Below are positions 1-6,975 of a stretch of DNA of 64,000 bases, in pieces (within the stretch, counting starts at the first letter, position 1; every line of letters starts with the position of its first letter). The notes beneath the pieces were generated by a model. The model saw only the letters and a program-made list of their open reading frames with translations. It was not told the DNA's origin and made no database searches. This DNA is from Pseudomonas bubulae (lineage in GTDB: Bacteria; Pseudomonadota; Gammaproteobacteria; Pseudomonadales; Pseudomonadaceae). Location of the stretch: contig NZ_UYJA01000001.1 in NCBI RefSeq assembly GCF_900618535.1, forward strand, positions 1,116,001-1,180,000, read 5' to 3'. The position numbers and the translations under genes were made by a program.

Positions 1-68
1 GTATCGACTGGCCGAACTCGGTGATCATCTCCAGAGCCATCATGGCCATTTCGTCATAGAAAGTCATG
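1..68 (-). CDS. Partial phage-type structural protein (N-terminus only)
   Basis: Only the first 22 codons lie in the window; the gene runs off the left edge. They start at the ATG of 66-68 on the minus strand and read MTFYDEMAMMALEMITEFGQ. This short acidic opening resembles the start of small head-tail connector proteins that follow DnaT-like genes in tailed phages, from memory of the family only. It lies downstream of, and on the same strand as, the HTH gene and the truncated DnaT-like gene, so the three could belong to one late prophage module. The assignment is weak because so little is visible. Confidence 0.35.
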
Positions 69-119
69 GTGGCACCTGAGATAGAAAACCCCACTAGATA
101 GCGGGGCTGGGTCAACGAA

Positions 120-443
120 TCAGCTGTAGGAAAGGTTAACCGTGCTGAATCCGCGGCTTTTTAGCTCTTCAAGTATCTGCTCAATAGACGAGTCGGAAAG
201 TGATTCGCCGATTTCCTGCTTTTTCGCTTCTGCCTCAACTTCCTCGTCATCGACCTCAAACAGAGCTTTGTTCAACTCTTGCCAAGTGCCCATCGTAGGC
301 TGAGATTCGCCTCGCTCGTAGCGTCCAGGCATAACATTGGATATGCCTGCAGCATCAGCCAACTCAGTCAATGTGAGCCCTGCATCCTTGCGCGCATTAC
401 GTAGAGCCGAGCGAAAATTACTGCTTTTTGGATTAGGTAACAT
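120..443 (-). CDS. Cro/CI-type HTH transcriptional regulator
   Basis: This 107-residue protein has an N-terminal helix-turn-helix of the XRE family: residues 10-60 include LRNARKDAGLTLTELADAAG and the recognition-helix segment SNVMPGRYERGESQP. A charged tail follows (EVDDEEVEAEAKKQEIGE) and probably mediates oligomerisation. The start is the ATG at 443, with a GGGAG ribosome-binding site about seven bases upstream. The gene sits between a truncated phage head gene and another phage-like gene on the same strand, an unusual place for a repressor. It has its own AT-rich upstream region with repeated motifs, so it may be an independently transcribed cargo gene (moron) of the prophage. The target is unknown. 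Confidence 0.75.
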   Translation of the reverse strand: MLPNPKSSNFRSALRNARKDAGLTLTELADAAGISNVMPGRYERGESQPTMGTWQELNKALFEVDDEEVEAEAKKQEIGESLSDSSIEQILEELKSRGFSTVNLSYS

Positions 444-540
444 GCATCACTCCCTTTTTGAGAGGAGCATACTAAAGCACTCAAAGTAACTTCTACTAGT
501 AACTTTTAGTACTGGCCACTACGAATGCCATCATCTGTTT
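444..540 (-). promoter_or_regulatory. Candidate promoter/operator of the HTH gene
   Basis: The AT-rich stretch upstream of the HTH gene carries two direct copies of AGTAACTT (485-492 and 498-505), 13 bp apart, next to the palindromes ACTAGT and AGTACT. Such spaced repeats in front of a Cro/CI gene are typical of an autoregulatory operator. This is an inference; no clear -35/-10 pair can be fixed. Confidence 0.35.
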
Positions 541-904
541 ATACCTTTACAGAAAACAATCCTCGTTGCAGCAAGTAGTCCGCAAACTGCGTCGCACTGG
601 GCCGATCAGGCGCCGCAGGCAATAACCGCTTGCTGGTGTTCGGGATCGTTGCGTACTCGCGTGTCACGGCCCCCTCGACACGCTCCAATGTCACGGCCCC
701 TTTGCGTTTGTCGATTGGGTCAATATCGTCGGCGTGAATTTCGGCCGCCAAGGCCATCTGCCCGTACTGGATACGCGCAGGCAAATAGTTGGCGGCTTTG
801 TTCTCGCCATCCAGATGCACTTCCCGGCGTGGCCAGGACAAAGCCTGTTCGCTGCTGGTCTTGCGCCCCTTCCAGGTCATGCCATCCATCACCAAAGCCG
901 CGCG
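539..904 (-). pseudogene. 5'-truncated phage DnaT-like (head-module) gene
   Basis: The frame from about 904 down to the stop at 539 reads like the C-terminal two thirds of a phage DnaT-like protein of the head-tail module, with the hallmark GMTWKGRKTSSEQALSWPR followed by a conserved-looking tail. Upstream of about 904 the same frame stays open but loses all resemblance and soon runs into the tRNA-derived repeat that starts at 1001, so the usual N-terminal third (about 50-60 residues) and the native start are missing. The simplest reading is that a rearrangement joined prophage DNA to the tRNA-Val attachment region and cut off the 5' end. The remnant is probably not expressed as a functional protein. 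Confidence 0.6.
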
Positions 905-1000
905 ACCAAACACTATCAGGACGGGCACACAGAGAAAGGTATCGAGTACCTGGAGGTGGGGGCTGATTTGGCGTTTTGAGGTGGGGGTTTTGCAAATCGC

Positions 1001-1112
1001 AGACAACAAAAAAGGGCCCACCTTTCGGTGAGCCCTTCTAGACCGCCCAGCAGAGCGGATTTTGTTTGGTAGGCGCGATTGGACTCGAACCAACGACCCC
1101 CACCATGTCAAG
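1001..1112. repeat. Left 112-bp attachment repeat (att, tRNA-Val 3' part plus terminator)
   Basis: Positions 1001-1112 are repeated base for base at 7209-7320 (offset 6208). The repeat holds the 3' part of tRNA-Val, from the anticodon loop to the CCA, and the tRNA terminator downstream of it. It ends inside the anticodon loop: the copies diverge after ATGTCAAG. This is what an integrase that uses a tRNA gene as its site leaves behind. A copy of the tRNA terminator hairpin lies at 1006-1037. Confidence 0.88.
1067..1112 (-). pseudogene. tRNA-Val fragment (3' part)
   Basis: This is the 46-nt piece of tRNA-Val(GAC) from the anticodon loop to the encoded CCA, inside the left repeat. The sequence beyond 1112 does not rebuild an anticodon stem, so it is not a functional tRNA. 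The complementary 5' part and the intact gene lie at 7275-7351. Confidence 0.85.
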
Positions 1113-1188
1113 AGCCACCATGCTAAGCGCTAGGCCACACGGCATAAGGTCTTAAGAGAACGCCCATTCACATTATGAGGCGTCAAGC

Positions 1189-2145
1189 ATGGCTAACATT
1201 CGTTCACTACCTTCAGGGAACTGGAACGCTCAGGTAAGACTGAAGGGACAGTCACCACAATCTAAAACATTCCCAACTCAAGCACTCGCTCAAGCGTGGG
1301 CTGACCAGCTAGAAGCTGTCACCAAGACGCACCAGTCCCATACGCTGTACACCTTGGGCATGACTTATTGCGAAACCATGCTCAAGGGTAAGGGCAGCTA
1401 TGACCATGCGCTAAAGATCGTTGAGCAGCTCTTTGCTGCCTTCCCTCAGTCAATCCATAACATCACCCCTCAGCTAGTCAATGACTTCAAGCTGAAGCGT
1501 CTACAAACGGTCAAACCTGCTACCTGTCGTATACAGCTAGCGTTCATGTCTCGTTTCTTCAGGTTCGCTAAACGTGGCCTGCTTATTGATATACATAATC
1601 CCGTAAGTGATATAGCTCTTCCCAAACCAGACAAGTCGAGTGACAAGGTCGTCAGTGCTGGCGAGCTGAGACTACTACTCAATGAACTCTCACCCACTAT
1701 GGCTCTGATAGTGGAGCTTGCCTATGAGATAGCTATGAGACGCTCAGAGATACTTAAGCTCACTACTCAATGTCTCCACCTGGATGATCGTATTGCAGAT
1801 GTAATAGACGGCAAGAACGGGACTAGGTCTGTGCCCCTTACCATAAGGGCCATAGAGCTATTGAGAGAAGCTCAGAGGCTGTCAGTAGCAGAGAGAGCAC
1901 ATAGAGGCAGACTGTTCCTTGTGACACCTCATAGCGTCTCACAGGCCGTCAGGCTAGCAAGAAACAAAGCTGGCCTTGATAGCACCGTTAAGCTCCACCA
2001 ATTAAGGCACACCCGTATTACCAATGTAGCGAAGAAGGGATTCAATAACGCTCAGATAATGATTGTCTCAGGACACAGAGACACTAGGTCAGTGGCTAGA
2101 TACTCCCACCTTAGCGTCAAGGATGTATTACATCTAATTGACTAA
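1189..2145 (+). CDS. Tyrosine-type site-specific integrase
   Basis: The 318-residue recombinase inserts and excises the element at tRNA-Val. Residues 1-45 form a small N-terminal arm-binding domain (MANIRSLPSGNWNAQVRLKG) and about 50-145 a SAM-like core-binding domain. The catalytic domain shows all expected residues: R184 (AMRRSEIL), K209 (DGKNGTR), H270 and R273 (LHQLRH), H296 (SGHRD) and the nucleophile Y305 (ARYSHL). The length is normal for compact phage integrases. It lies 77 bp from the left repeat and reads into the element, with GAGG about eight bases before the ATG. A strong hairpin follows the stop. No excisionase gene is recognised nearby. Confidence 0.95.
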   Translation: MANIRSLPSGNWNAQVRLKGQSPQSKTFPTQALAQAWADQLEAVTKTHQSHTLYTLGMTYCETMLKGKGSYDHALKIVEQLFAAFPQSIHNITPQLVNDFKLKRLQTVKPATCRIQLAFMSRFFRFAKRGLLIDIHNPVSDIALPKPDKSSDKVVSAGELRLLLNELSPTMALIVELAYEIAMRRSEILKLTTQCLHLDDRIADVIDGKNGTRSVPLTIRAIELLREAQRLSVAERAHRGRLFLVTPHSVSQAVRLARNKAGLDSTVKLHQLRHTRITNVAKKGFNNAQIMIVSGHRDTRSVARYSHLSVKDVLHLID

Positions 2146-2158
2146 GTCCCTGTGAGCT

Positions 2159-2194
2159 TGCTGGGGAGGTACTAGCATCGACCCCTCCCCAGCT
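2159..2194 (+). terminator. Hairpin downstream of the integrase gene
   Basis: GCTGGGGAGG (2160-2169) pairs perfectly with CCTCCCCAGC (2184-2193) across a 14-nt loop, 14 bases after the integrase stop. It lacks a long T-run, so it may end transcription only partly or act as an RNA stabiliser. A related CTTGCTGGGGAG motif recurs near 6291. Confidence 0.55.
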
Positions 2195-2615
2195 TACACC
2201 ATGATAGGGCACGGCTCCTTGTGCGAGCTTGTAGAGCCTTGCAACCATTGCCTGAGAGGAGGCTACAACACAACTAACCTTATATTATTAGCTTCATTTA
2301 TTTTGCACCTGAAAGTTTATAGAACGGGTATATATTAGTACAAGAGATACATTTCTCTACTCTTCTAAACTCTCCACCTAGCCAAAAGCTCACCCTCTAT
2401 AATACAGGCACATATAGCATACAAGCCCCCTTCACCCCAAGACATAGCGCCCCTACTTCACTGTTTAAACAAACACAAGACACCTTTCTTCTATAAAGCC
2501 TAATGGGATGTATAAGAGAGCAGGATTTTATTGTGAAAATATTAAGCACTGACAACAGGGGACTAATACGACAGGAACCTAACTGTCACACAAACCAATA
2601 ATCCAAGGAAACAAA
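2195..2615. other. AT-rich non-coding region upstream of the element operon
   Basis: I see no gene here. The stretch is very AT-rich around 2280-2560 and probably holds the promoter of the 2616-3711 operon, but no single -35/-10 pair stands out. A small hairpin (GCAC...GTGC) lies near 2210-2225. Confidence 0.4.
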
Positions 2616-2885
2616 ATGACAATTACATTAGATGACATTATCACCTTGCAACACAACAAACTCAACACGCTCTCTCGAAAGCTAATCTACCTTATGATCC
2701 AAGGTAACGCCAAGGTCGAAGGTTGGGCTACTATCTCTCGCAATGACTTCTCTAAAGCCACCACACTACCCAGCCGCTCAGTTGACACTATTCTGAAATA
2801 CCTAGTTAGCATTGCGCTAATTGAGCGCCGTAAGTCTGGCGACAAGCACTCCTCCCCTTATCAATATCGCATCATCAAACCATAA
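2616..2885 (+). CDS. Small winged-helix DNA-binding protein
   Basis: This is an 89-residue protein. The segment from about residue 15 (LNTLSRKLIYLMIQGNAKVE) through ISRNDFSKATTLPSRSVDTI to LVSIALIERRKSGDKHSSPY has the order helix, helix-turn-helix, wing expected of a winged-helix domain, like the replication initiators and MarR-like proteins of small replicons. It is the first gene of a rightward run with a clear AAGGA site before the ATG, and the next gene starts 18 bases after its stop. It could be the operon repressor or an origin-binding protein. Family membership is inferred from pattern only. Confidence 0.6.
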   Translation: MTITLDDIITLQHNKLNTLSRKLIYLMIQGNAKVEGWATISRNDFSKATTLPSRSVDTILKYLVSIALIERRKSGDKHSSPYQYRIIKP

Positions 2886-2903
2886 CCACTGAGGATAATA
2901 AAA

Positions 2904-3335
2904 ATGAAAGTACTAAGCCGCAATGACTTGCAAGACCTTGCCAATGCAACAGGCCGTAGCCTAGAGGAAGTTATGCATATTGCCCAACAGTCTGGGTGGC
3001 AATACTCTGACTCACCCACTAAGCCCCTACGTGGTCTTGACAGCGCTTCTGATGCTTACGCAATGATGAAGCTAGCGAAAGAACAAGCAATCTCCCACCT
3101 GTATCAGAATGATCCTCTAGTGCGCGAGAGCATCAATGCACAAGCTGCTGTTGAGCAAGCCCGTAATGGACTCATCACAGTTAAGCCTAGCAATCTCAAC
3201 TACGACGCTAACGGCAACCTGCAAGGAATTACGCATAGTGTTGTTAGTGGCACCCATGCTACTGGCAAGCATCAAACAGAAACCATGAAAGCTATTAGAG
3301 CTGACATCTATAAACGTTTTGGAGTAACAGAATGA
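2904..3335 (+). CDS. Hypothetical protein of the integrated element (143 aa)
   Basis: I do not recognise this protein. The first 40 residues (SRNDLQDLANATGRSLEEVM) look like a small helical DNA-binding fold; the rest is mixed helical with an alanine-rich centre (AISHLYQNDP to AAVEQARNG) and a basic end (MKAIRADIYKRFG). There is no signal peptide or membrane segment. AGGA precedes the ATG, and its stop overlaps the next start by four bases, so the two products are translationally coupled and probably made in fixed ratio. It uses the same AT-rich codons as its neighbours. Confidence 0.6.
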   Translation: MKVLSRNDLQDLANATGRSLEEVMHIAQQSGWQYSDSPTKPLRGLDSASDAYAMMKLAKEQAISHLYQNDPLVRESINAQAAVEQARNGLITVKPSNLNYDANGNLQGITHSVVSGTHATGKHQTETMKAIRADIYKRFGVTE

Positions 3336-3613
3336 ACATGCACTTTATGTCTGAAGGTGAGCGCCAGTACATTGAGAAGCGTAAGGCAGCATTGGCTGCA
3401 ACTGCTGAATGGATTGATAGCAAGAACTCTAAACTTGTAGGAGAAGTCAAAACCTACAAGGGTGTTGAGTACCAGATGGAACCTCGCGGCACCTATGTGT
3501 GCCTCAACCAGCCAGCATCAAGTAGTTTAAGTGGCTCATTCACATCAGCATTTGCCCTACATAAAATCATAGATGACCTTAAGACCACCAACAAACCAAA
3601 AGAATCTAAATGA
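3332..3613 (+). CDS. Hypothetical protein of the integrated element (93 aa)
   Basis: I do not recognise this protein. It is soluble, with a charged N-terminal helix (EGERQYIEKRKAALAATAEW) and a middle part rich in beta-formers (VGEVKTYKGVEYQMEPRGTY). The start ATG overlaps the stop of the preceding gene, and its own TGA overlaps the ATG of the tiny membrane-peptide gene at 3610. The three genes are therefore coupled by ATGA-type junctions, a sign of a real operon. Confidence 0.6.
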   Translation: MNMHFMSEGERQYIEKRKAALAATAEWIDSKNSKLVGEVKTYKGVEYQMEPRGTYVCLNQPASSSLSGSFTSAFALHKIIDDLKTTNKPKESK

Positions 3614-3711
3614 ACACAGCTTTAAGCTGGCTTATTACAGTTTTAATATTATACACAACCTATTCCATATTGTTAGTACTCGCAACACTGACACTAACGC
3701 TACTTGCCTAA
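3610..3711 (+). CDS. 33-residue hydrophobic membrane peptide
   Basis: A short frame begins at the ATG of 3610 inside an ATGA overlap with the upstream stop and ends at TAA 3709-3711. The peptide is almost wholly hydrophobic (ALSWLITVLILYTTYSILLV then LATLTLTLLA) and would span the membrane once. It has no charged residue, so its topology cannot be called. Coupled, tiny single-span peptides occur as holin-like, toxin-like or membrane-anchor proteins in mobile elements. Nothing here decides between these. The start and overlap make it more than a chance frame. Confidence 0.5.
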   Translation: MNTALSWLITVLILYTTYSILLVLATLTLTLLA

Positions 3712-3750
3712 CAAGGAATACCCAGCATCACACCAAACACAAAGGACAAT

Positions 3751-5205
3751 ATGAATTCTAAGACACTATTTATTGCCGAGGCGCTCCCCGGTAGTGGCAA
3801 GTCCACAAAGTTTATTCAATCCCTCCCCGAGCTAATCCTTGACAGCCACATTGTGTATGCAATGCCTACTAACGCGCTTATTAAAGAGTTAGCTTTAGAC
3901 ATCAAGCTAAAAGCGGGCATCTCTCCCACAGTTATTACTTCAGACACTACAGATCATGTCACAGTCAGCGTAGAGAAGGCCCTAGCAGCTCACTCACAGC
4001 CTTTGATTATGCTCACTCATGAAGCCCTAAGACGTATAGATGCTCGCCTCTTAGCGGGCTGGGAGCTTGTTGTGGATGAGGTGCCTAGTGTTTCTGACTG
4101 CAAGGGCCATCAGTTCGACAGCATCAGCTATCTTGGGAGTATTGGTAACTACCTTAGCGTTACCCCTGAAAAGAAAGCAGAGATTAAGCCTGAGAGTATT
4201 GCCCTTGTTGAGAATATGATTAAAGCTAAGGACAGTAGCGCACTCAGCGAGTCAGCCCTAGACGTACTGAAGGCTATGCTCACACCCAAATGTAGTGTTG
4301 AGGTGGAAGCTCAGAACACTAAAGGCAAGCGTCTTGTACGCATTGTGCGCTATAGAGATTTCCTTCCAGCCTTCTCGTACGCTAACAGCGTCCACATCCT
4401 AGCCAATAATGTGCGTGATACCCTTCTGGGTATCCATGCCAAGCATCAAGGGTGGGGATTTGAGCCTTCTCTTTTCACCCCTGAGTTCGATGGTTATGGT
4501 AAGCGTGTTGAGCTACACCCTTTCCTTACTGGCAAGTACTCTAAGACACAAAGCATGATGCAACGTAATGGTAAGCCTGCTGACACTTGGGATGATGGTG
4601 TACAGCTAGCTGATTGGTTGCGCTGTATCACAGCTATGGTTGGTGACGAAAAAGGTCTAGCCTTTGCACACCAATGGATGAACCATAACTTCAATGACAA
4701 TATCACTAAGCTGCCTATTGATAGCAGGGGTATTAATGGCTATCAAGATAGACACATTGCTATATGTCTTCAGCATGGAAACGTAAGCCCTGATGATGGA
4801 TTAAGCTTTCACACTCTAGGTGAGATGTTAGGTGTTCCTGTTGCTGAAGTACGAAAGGCAATCGAATTCGAACGTTTCTATGAAAGTACATTACAAGCTG
4901 TAGCCAGGACATCTCTTAGAGACAGAAGCAGCACAGAGCCAGTCACATTATTTGTTCAGAGTATGGACATGGCTGTGTACCTTCAAAGCAAGCTAGGCCG
5001 CTTAGCTACTATCAACACTGAATTGAGTATGACTCCTTGGGAGAAGGAGCAATCAGAGAAGAAGAAAGATAAAGCCCTTCTTCAAGCAGAGGTAATTATG
5101 ATGTTTCAGATTGAAGGAGTGGATCGACAAGCAATCGCCGAGAGACTTAATGTTCCTTACCATCAGGTGAGACGCTGGACTGCAAGACTTAAAAAAGTAG
5201 CATAA
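3751..5205 (+). CDS. SF2-type helicase, probable replication protein, with C-terminal HTH
   Basis: The 484-residue protein shows helicase motifs in order: Walker A at 12-19 (LPGSGKST), a motif Ia-like AMPTNALIKE at 37-46, Walker B DEVP at 109-112, a motif V-like SRGING at 325-330 and a motif VI-like QAVARTSLR at 382-390. The last 30 residues form a helix-turn-helix (RQAIAERLNVPYHQVRRW). A helicase fused to a DNA-recognition tail fits a protein that opens the element's own origin. It is the largest gene of the element, with AAGGA just before the ATG, and it is followed at once by two tandem palindromic units that are candidate binding sites. No primase or polymerase motif is seen. Confidence 0.7.
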   Translation: MNSKTLFIAEALPGSGKSTKFIQSLPELILDSHIVYAMPTNALIKELALDIKLKAGISPTVITSDTTDHVTVSVEKALAAHSQPLIMLTHEALRRIDARLLAGWELVVDEVPSVSDCKGHQFDSISYLGSIGNYLSVTPEKKAEIKPESIALVENMIKAKDSSALSESALDVLKAMLTPKCSVEVEAQNTKGKRLVRIVRYRDFLPAFSYANSVHILANNVRDTLLGIHAKHQGWGFEPSLFTPEFDGYGKRVELHPFLTGKYSKTQSMMQRNGKPADTWDDGVQLADWLRCITAMVGDEKGLAFAHQWMNHNFNDNITKLPIDSRGINGYQDRHIAICLQHGNVSPDDGLSFHTLGEMLGVPVAEVRKAIEFERFYESTLQAVARTSLRDRSSTEPVTLFVQSMDMAVYLQSKLGRLATINTELSMTPWEKEQSEKKKDKALLQAEVIMMFQIEGVDRQAIAERLNVPYHQVRRWTARLKKVA

Positions 5206-5420
5206 TGTGCAGCGTCATCAGATATTTTGTGCACTTTTCCTTAAAGACTCCTTAAGAGAAATTGCACAATTTATGACATAGAAATACCATTACTTCTTAA
5301 ACACCTTAAGACATGTGAGCATAATGCCCAACGTCAACATGCTTTTGCCCAATTTTCCTTAAAGACTCCTTAAGAGCTTTTGGGCAATTCATACAACACC
5401 AAGACCATTACTTCTTAGAT
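5202..5420. repeat. Two tandem 119-bp units with covarying inverted arms
   Basis: Two units lie end to end, the first overlapping the helicase stop. Each holds an identical 24-nt core (5235-5258 and 5353-5376; contains CTTAA...TTAAG) flanked by inverted arms: TTGTGCA/TGCACAA (5227-5233/5263-5269) in unit 1 and TTGCCCAA/TTGGGCAA (5345-5352/5380-5387) in unit 2. The arms differ between units but stay complementary within each. An extra direct copy of the left arm lies upstream in each (5206-5211 and 5325-5331), followed by CGTCA. ACCATTACTTCTTA (5286-5299, 5404-5417) closes each unit. Possible roles are a structured RNA with alternative pairing, an iteron-like origin, or paired protein sites. 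Confidence 0.75.
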
Positions 5421-5493
5421 ACCTCTAAGGAGAGATAGTCCTATTAAATACTTCTAGTTTATTTCTACCAGACCTAATCAATAAGTATTTAAA

Positions 5494-5643
5494 AGCAGAA
5501 GCAACGTCAGCAAAGCTGACAAAGAGCACGCATTCAAAGAGAGGATCAAAGGCGGAACTGCTTACCAGCTATTCGTTCTTGATCTTTCTTTAATGCGGAT
5601 GCCACTACGTGGCGTGCTCTTGTTTCTGCTGTCACGCAGTGAC
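5494..5643 (+). ncRNA. Candidate multi-branched structured RNA or DNA element
   Basis: Nested complementary segments close a branched fold of about 137 nt plus a 3' hairpin. The outer stem is 5494-5504 with 5620-5630 (AGCAGAAGCAA/TTGTTTCTGCT, one G-U). Inside lie a hairpin GTCAGC-aaa-GCTGAC (5506-5520), a 10-bp stem AAGAGCACGC/GCGTGCTCTT (5522-5531/5612-5621), and AAAGA/TCTTT plus GATCAA/TTGATC (5536-5549/5579-5591). GCCAC-tac-GTGGC (5601-5613) is a competing hairpin. A separate hairpin GTCAC-gca-GTGAC follows (5631-5643). No reading frame explains it. It lies just upstream of the gene at 5691, so it could be a leader, a stable RNA or an origin structure. The strand is assumed from that gene. 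Confidence 0.6.
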
Positions 5644-5690
5644 TCCTACTGAAAGCACATTACTGCCAATCTAACAAATCAAGAGTACAT

Positions 5691-6032
5691 ATGAAAACTA
5701 TAGATAACAATAAGAAAAGCTACATCGAATCATTCTCACATTCAAATCTAGCAGACAAGCTAGGCATTAGCCTTACATCACTTGACGCTCAAGCAGAGTC
5801 GTTAGGTTGGAAGGATGAGCATCGCTTGTATTGGTTTGATAAGTCAGTAGAGATTCTAAAACAAGAACTAGTTAACGGCAATGTATCAGCTGTTAAAGAA
5901 ATGCTAAAGCTAACTGGCGCTATCAGACCTGTTGGCAGACCTCGCAAGCTAGATGTAGAGCGCCACATAGCTATAGAAGCCAAGGTAGCTGAAGAATGGG
6001 CTACGGACGTACGCAGGATGAGTGTTGTTTAG
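5691..6032 (+). CDS. Hypothetical DNA-binding-like protein (113 aa)
   Basis: I do not recognise this protein. Residues 15-45 (FSHSNLADKLGISLTSLDAQ) look like a helix-turn-helix that reads a site in the manner of small terminase subunits or recombination directionality factors. After a linker comes a basic GRPRK motif (AT-hook-like) and a helical acidic tail. The start has a GAG element before the ATG and sits 48 bases after the structured region 5494-5643. A role in excision, replication control or packaging is possible; nothing in the sequence decides. Codon use matches the rest of the element. Confidence 0.5.
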   Translation: MKTIDNNKKSYIESFSHSNLADKLGISLTSLDAQAESLGWKDEHRLYWFDKSVEILKQELVNGNVSAVKEMLKLTGAIRPVGRPRKLDVERHIAIEAKVAEEWATDVRRMSVV

Positions 6033-6470
6033 GATAATTATTTAGTTAATGAGAAGAAGCGTATTGACTCTAAGCACTACCCACCACATTGATATGGGAA
6101 TTTCACACGTAGCTATAGCAGGTTATTTTCTAGGAGATTCCTAGATGCCCTTCTCGGGTGCTCAATGCGTTACCACACTGGCCGTTCTTCACAGAGGCTA
6201 GCGCCTTCTATGCCTGATAGTTCAGCTACCAGTAACCTGCCCTCCTAACAAAGCCAGAAGGGGTAAGCCAGCGTATAAAGCCACGCCTTGCTGGGGAGTT
6301 CTACCAACCATCCTCCCATTGTCCGCTTAGCTTTCCTGTTACAACTACACCATTAAAGGTTCCGCCATAACGCTAGTCACTTCACAGCGCCTCCTAATGA
6401 GACATACAGTTCAGCTTATGCTAGGCCCGCTTGCCTATGAAGCCCTTTATATAATGTAACCCATCAAAAA
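6033..6470. other. Structured non-coding region with crossing helices
   Basis: No gene is visible. Two long-range helices cross: GTAGCT (6109-6114) with AGCTAC (6224-6229) and GCAGGTTA (6118-6125) with TAACCTGC (6233-6240), so they would form a pseudoknot or exclude each other. Between them lie the hairpins CTAGGA-gat-TCCTAG (6131-6145) and CCC-ttctc-GGG. A CTTGCTGGGGAG motif near 6291 resembles the integrase terminator. The region could be a stable RNA, an origin or an excision site. Confidence 0.45.
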
Positions 6471-6770
6471 TCAAGATTGACTGTTATCCATCAAATTCAT
6501 CACACAAACCCTAGCATGGTCAATATGCGCCTGCTGCCCGAATTTACTCTCGATAATCCCTAGCCCAGCAATTAGAAACTTACACGAGTCCTGAGCTACA
6601 GCCTCTACTGCATGCCCTTCAGATTTCAGGTGAGAGAGCGTTAGCATGTGCATATTGCAACCACCCTCCTCCATCGCCCCATGATAGAGACTGCGGTGCA
6701 TACCAATAAAATCAGCAACCTGATTCCCAAATGCCTTCCCCCGCCAAGCTGCATATATCCCACCGAGCAT
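6471..6770 (-). CDS. Hypothetical protein of the integrated element (99 aa)
   Basis: I do not recognise this protein. It is mainly helical, with a glycine-rich start (MLGGIYAAWRGKAFGNQVAD), a His/Met/Cys-rich centre (MHRSLYHGAMEEGGCNMHML) and a hydrophobic stretch CKFLIAGLGII. I chose the ATG at 6770 because AAGGTGG lies about eight bases upstream; a GTG three codons earlier is also open but lacks a site. It is the only leftward gene of the element and faces the others, the arrangement often taken by a regulator or accessory gene near the attachment site. Confidence 0.5.
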   Translation of the reverse strand: MLGGIYAAWRGKAFGNQVADFIGMHRSLYHGAMEEGGCNMHMLTLSHLKSEGHAVEAVAQDSCKFLIAGLGIIESKFGQQAHIDHARVCVMNLMDNSQS

Positions 6771-6975
6771 AGCAACCACCTTAAACTAACCACTAGATGA
6801 TTAATTTGTAGCAGAAATTCAGGAGGTGCATTGCATAAGAAGGAGCCTATCCCATACCCCCCTGCTCTCCCCCTCGACTAGCTCGCACAGATTCTCAAAC
6901 AGCAACCCTCAATGTGTGCGTAGAAACAAACACAAGGGGGTGGCCTGTAGAGCGTCAGCCGGCAGGCGCTTAAGA

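Noticed and set aside
539..1111. A full 190-residue frame
   Set aside because: Its first third runs through the tRNA-Val repeat and terminator, so only the C-terminal part resembles a protein. It is listed as a truncated pseudogene.
1113..1160. A second complete tRNA at the left repeat
   Set aside because: Sequence beyond the anticodon loop has a weak D-arm look but cannot form an anticodon stem, so only a 3' tRNA fragment is called.
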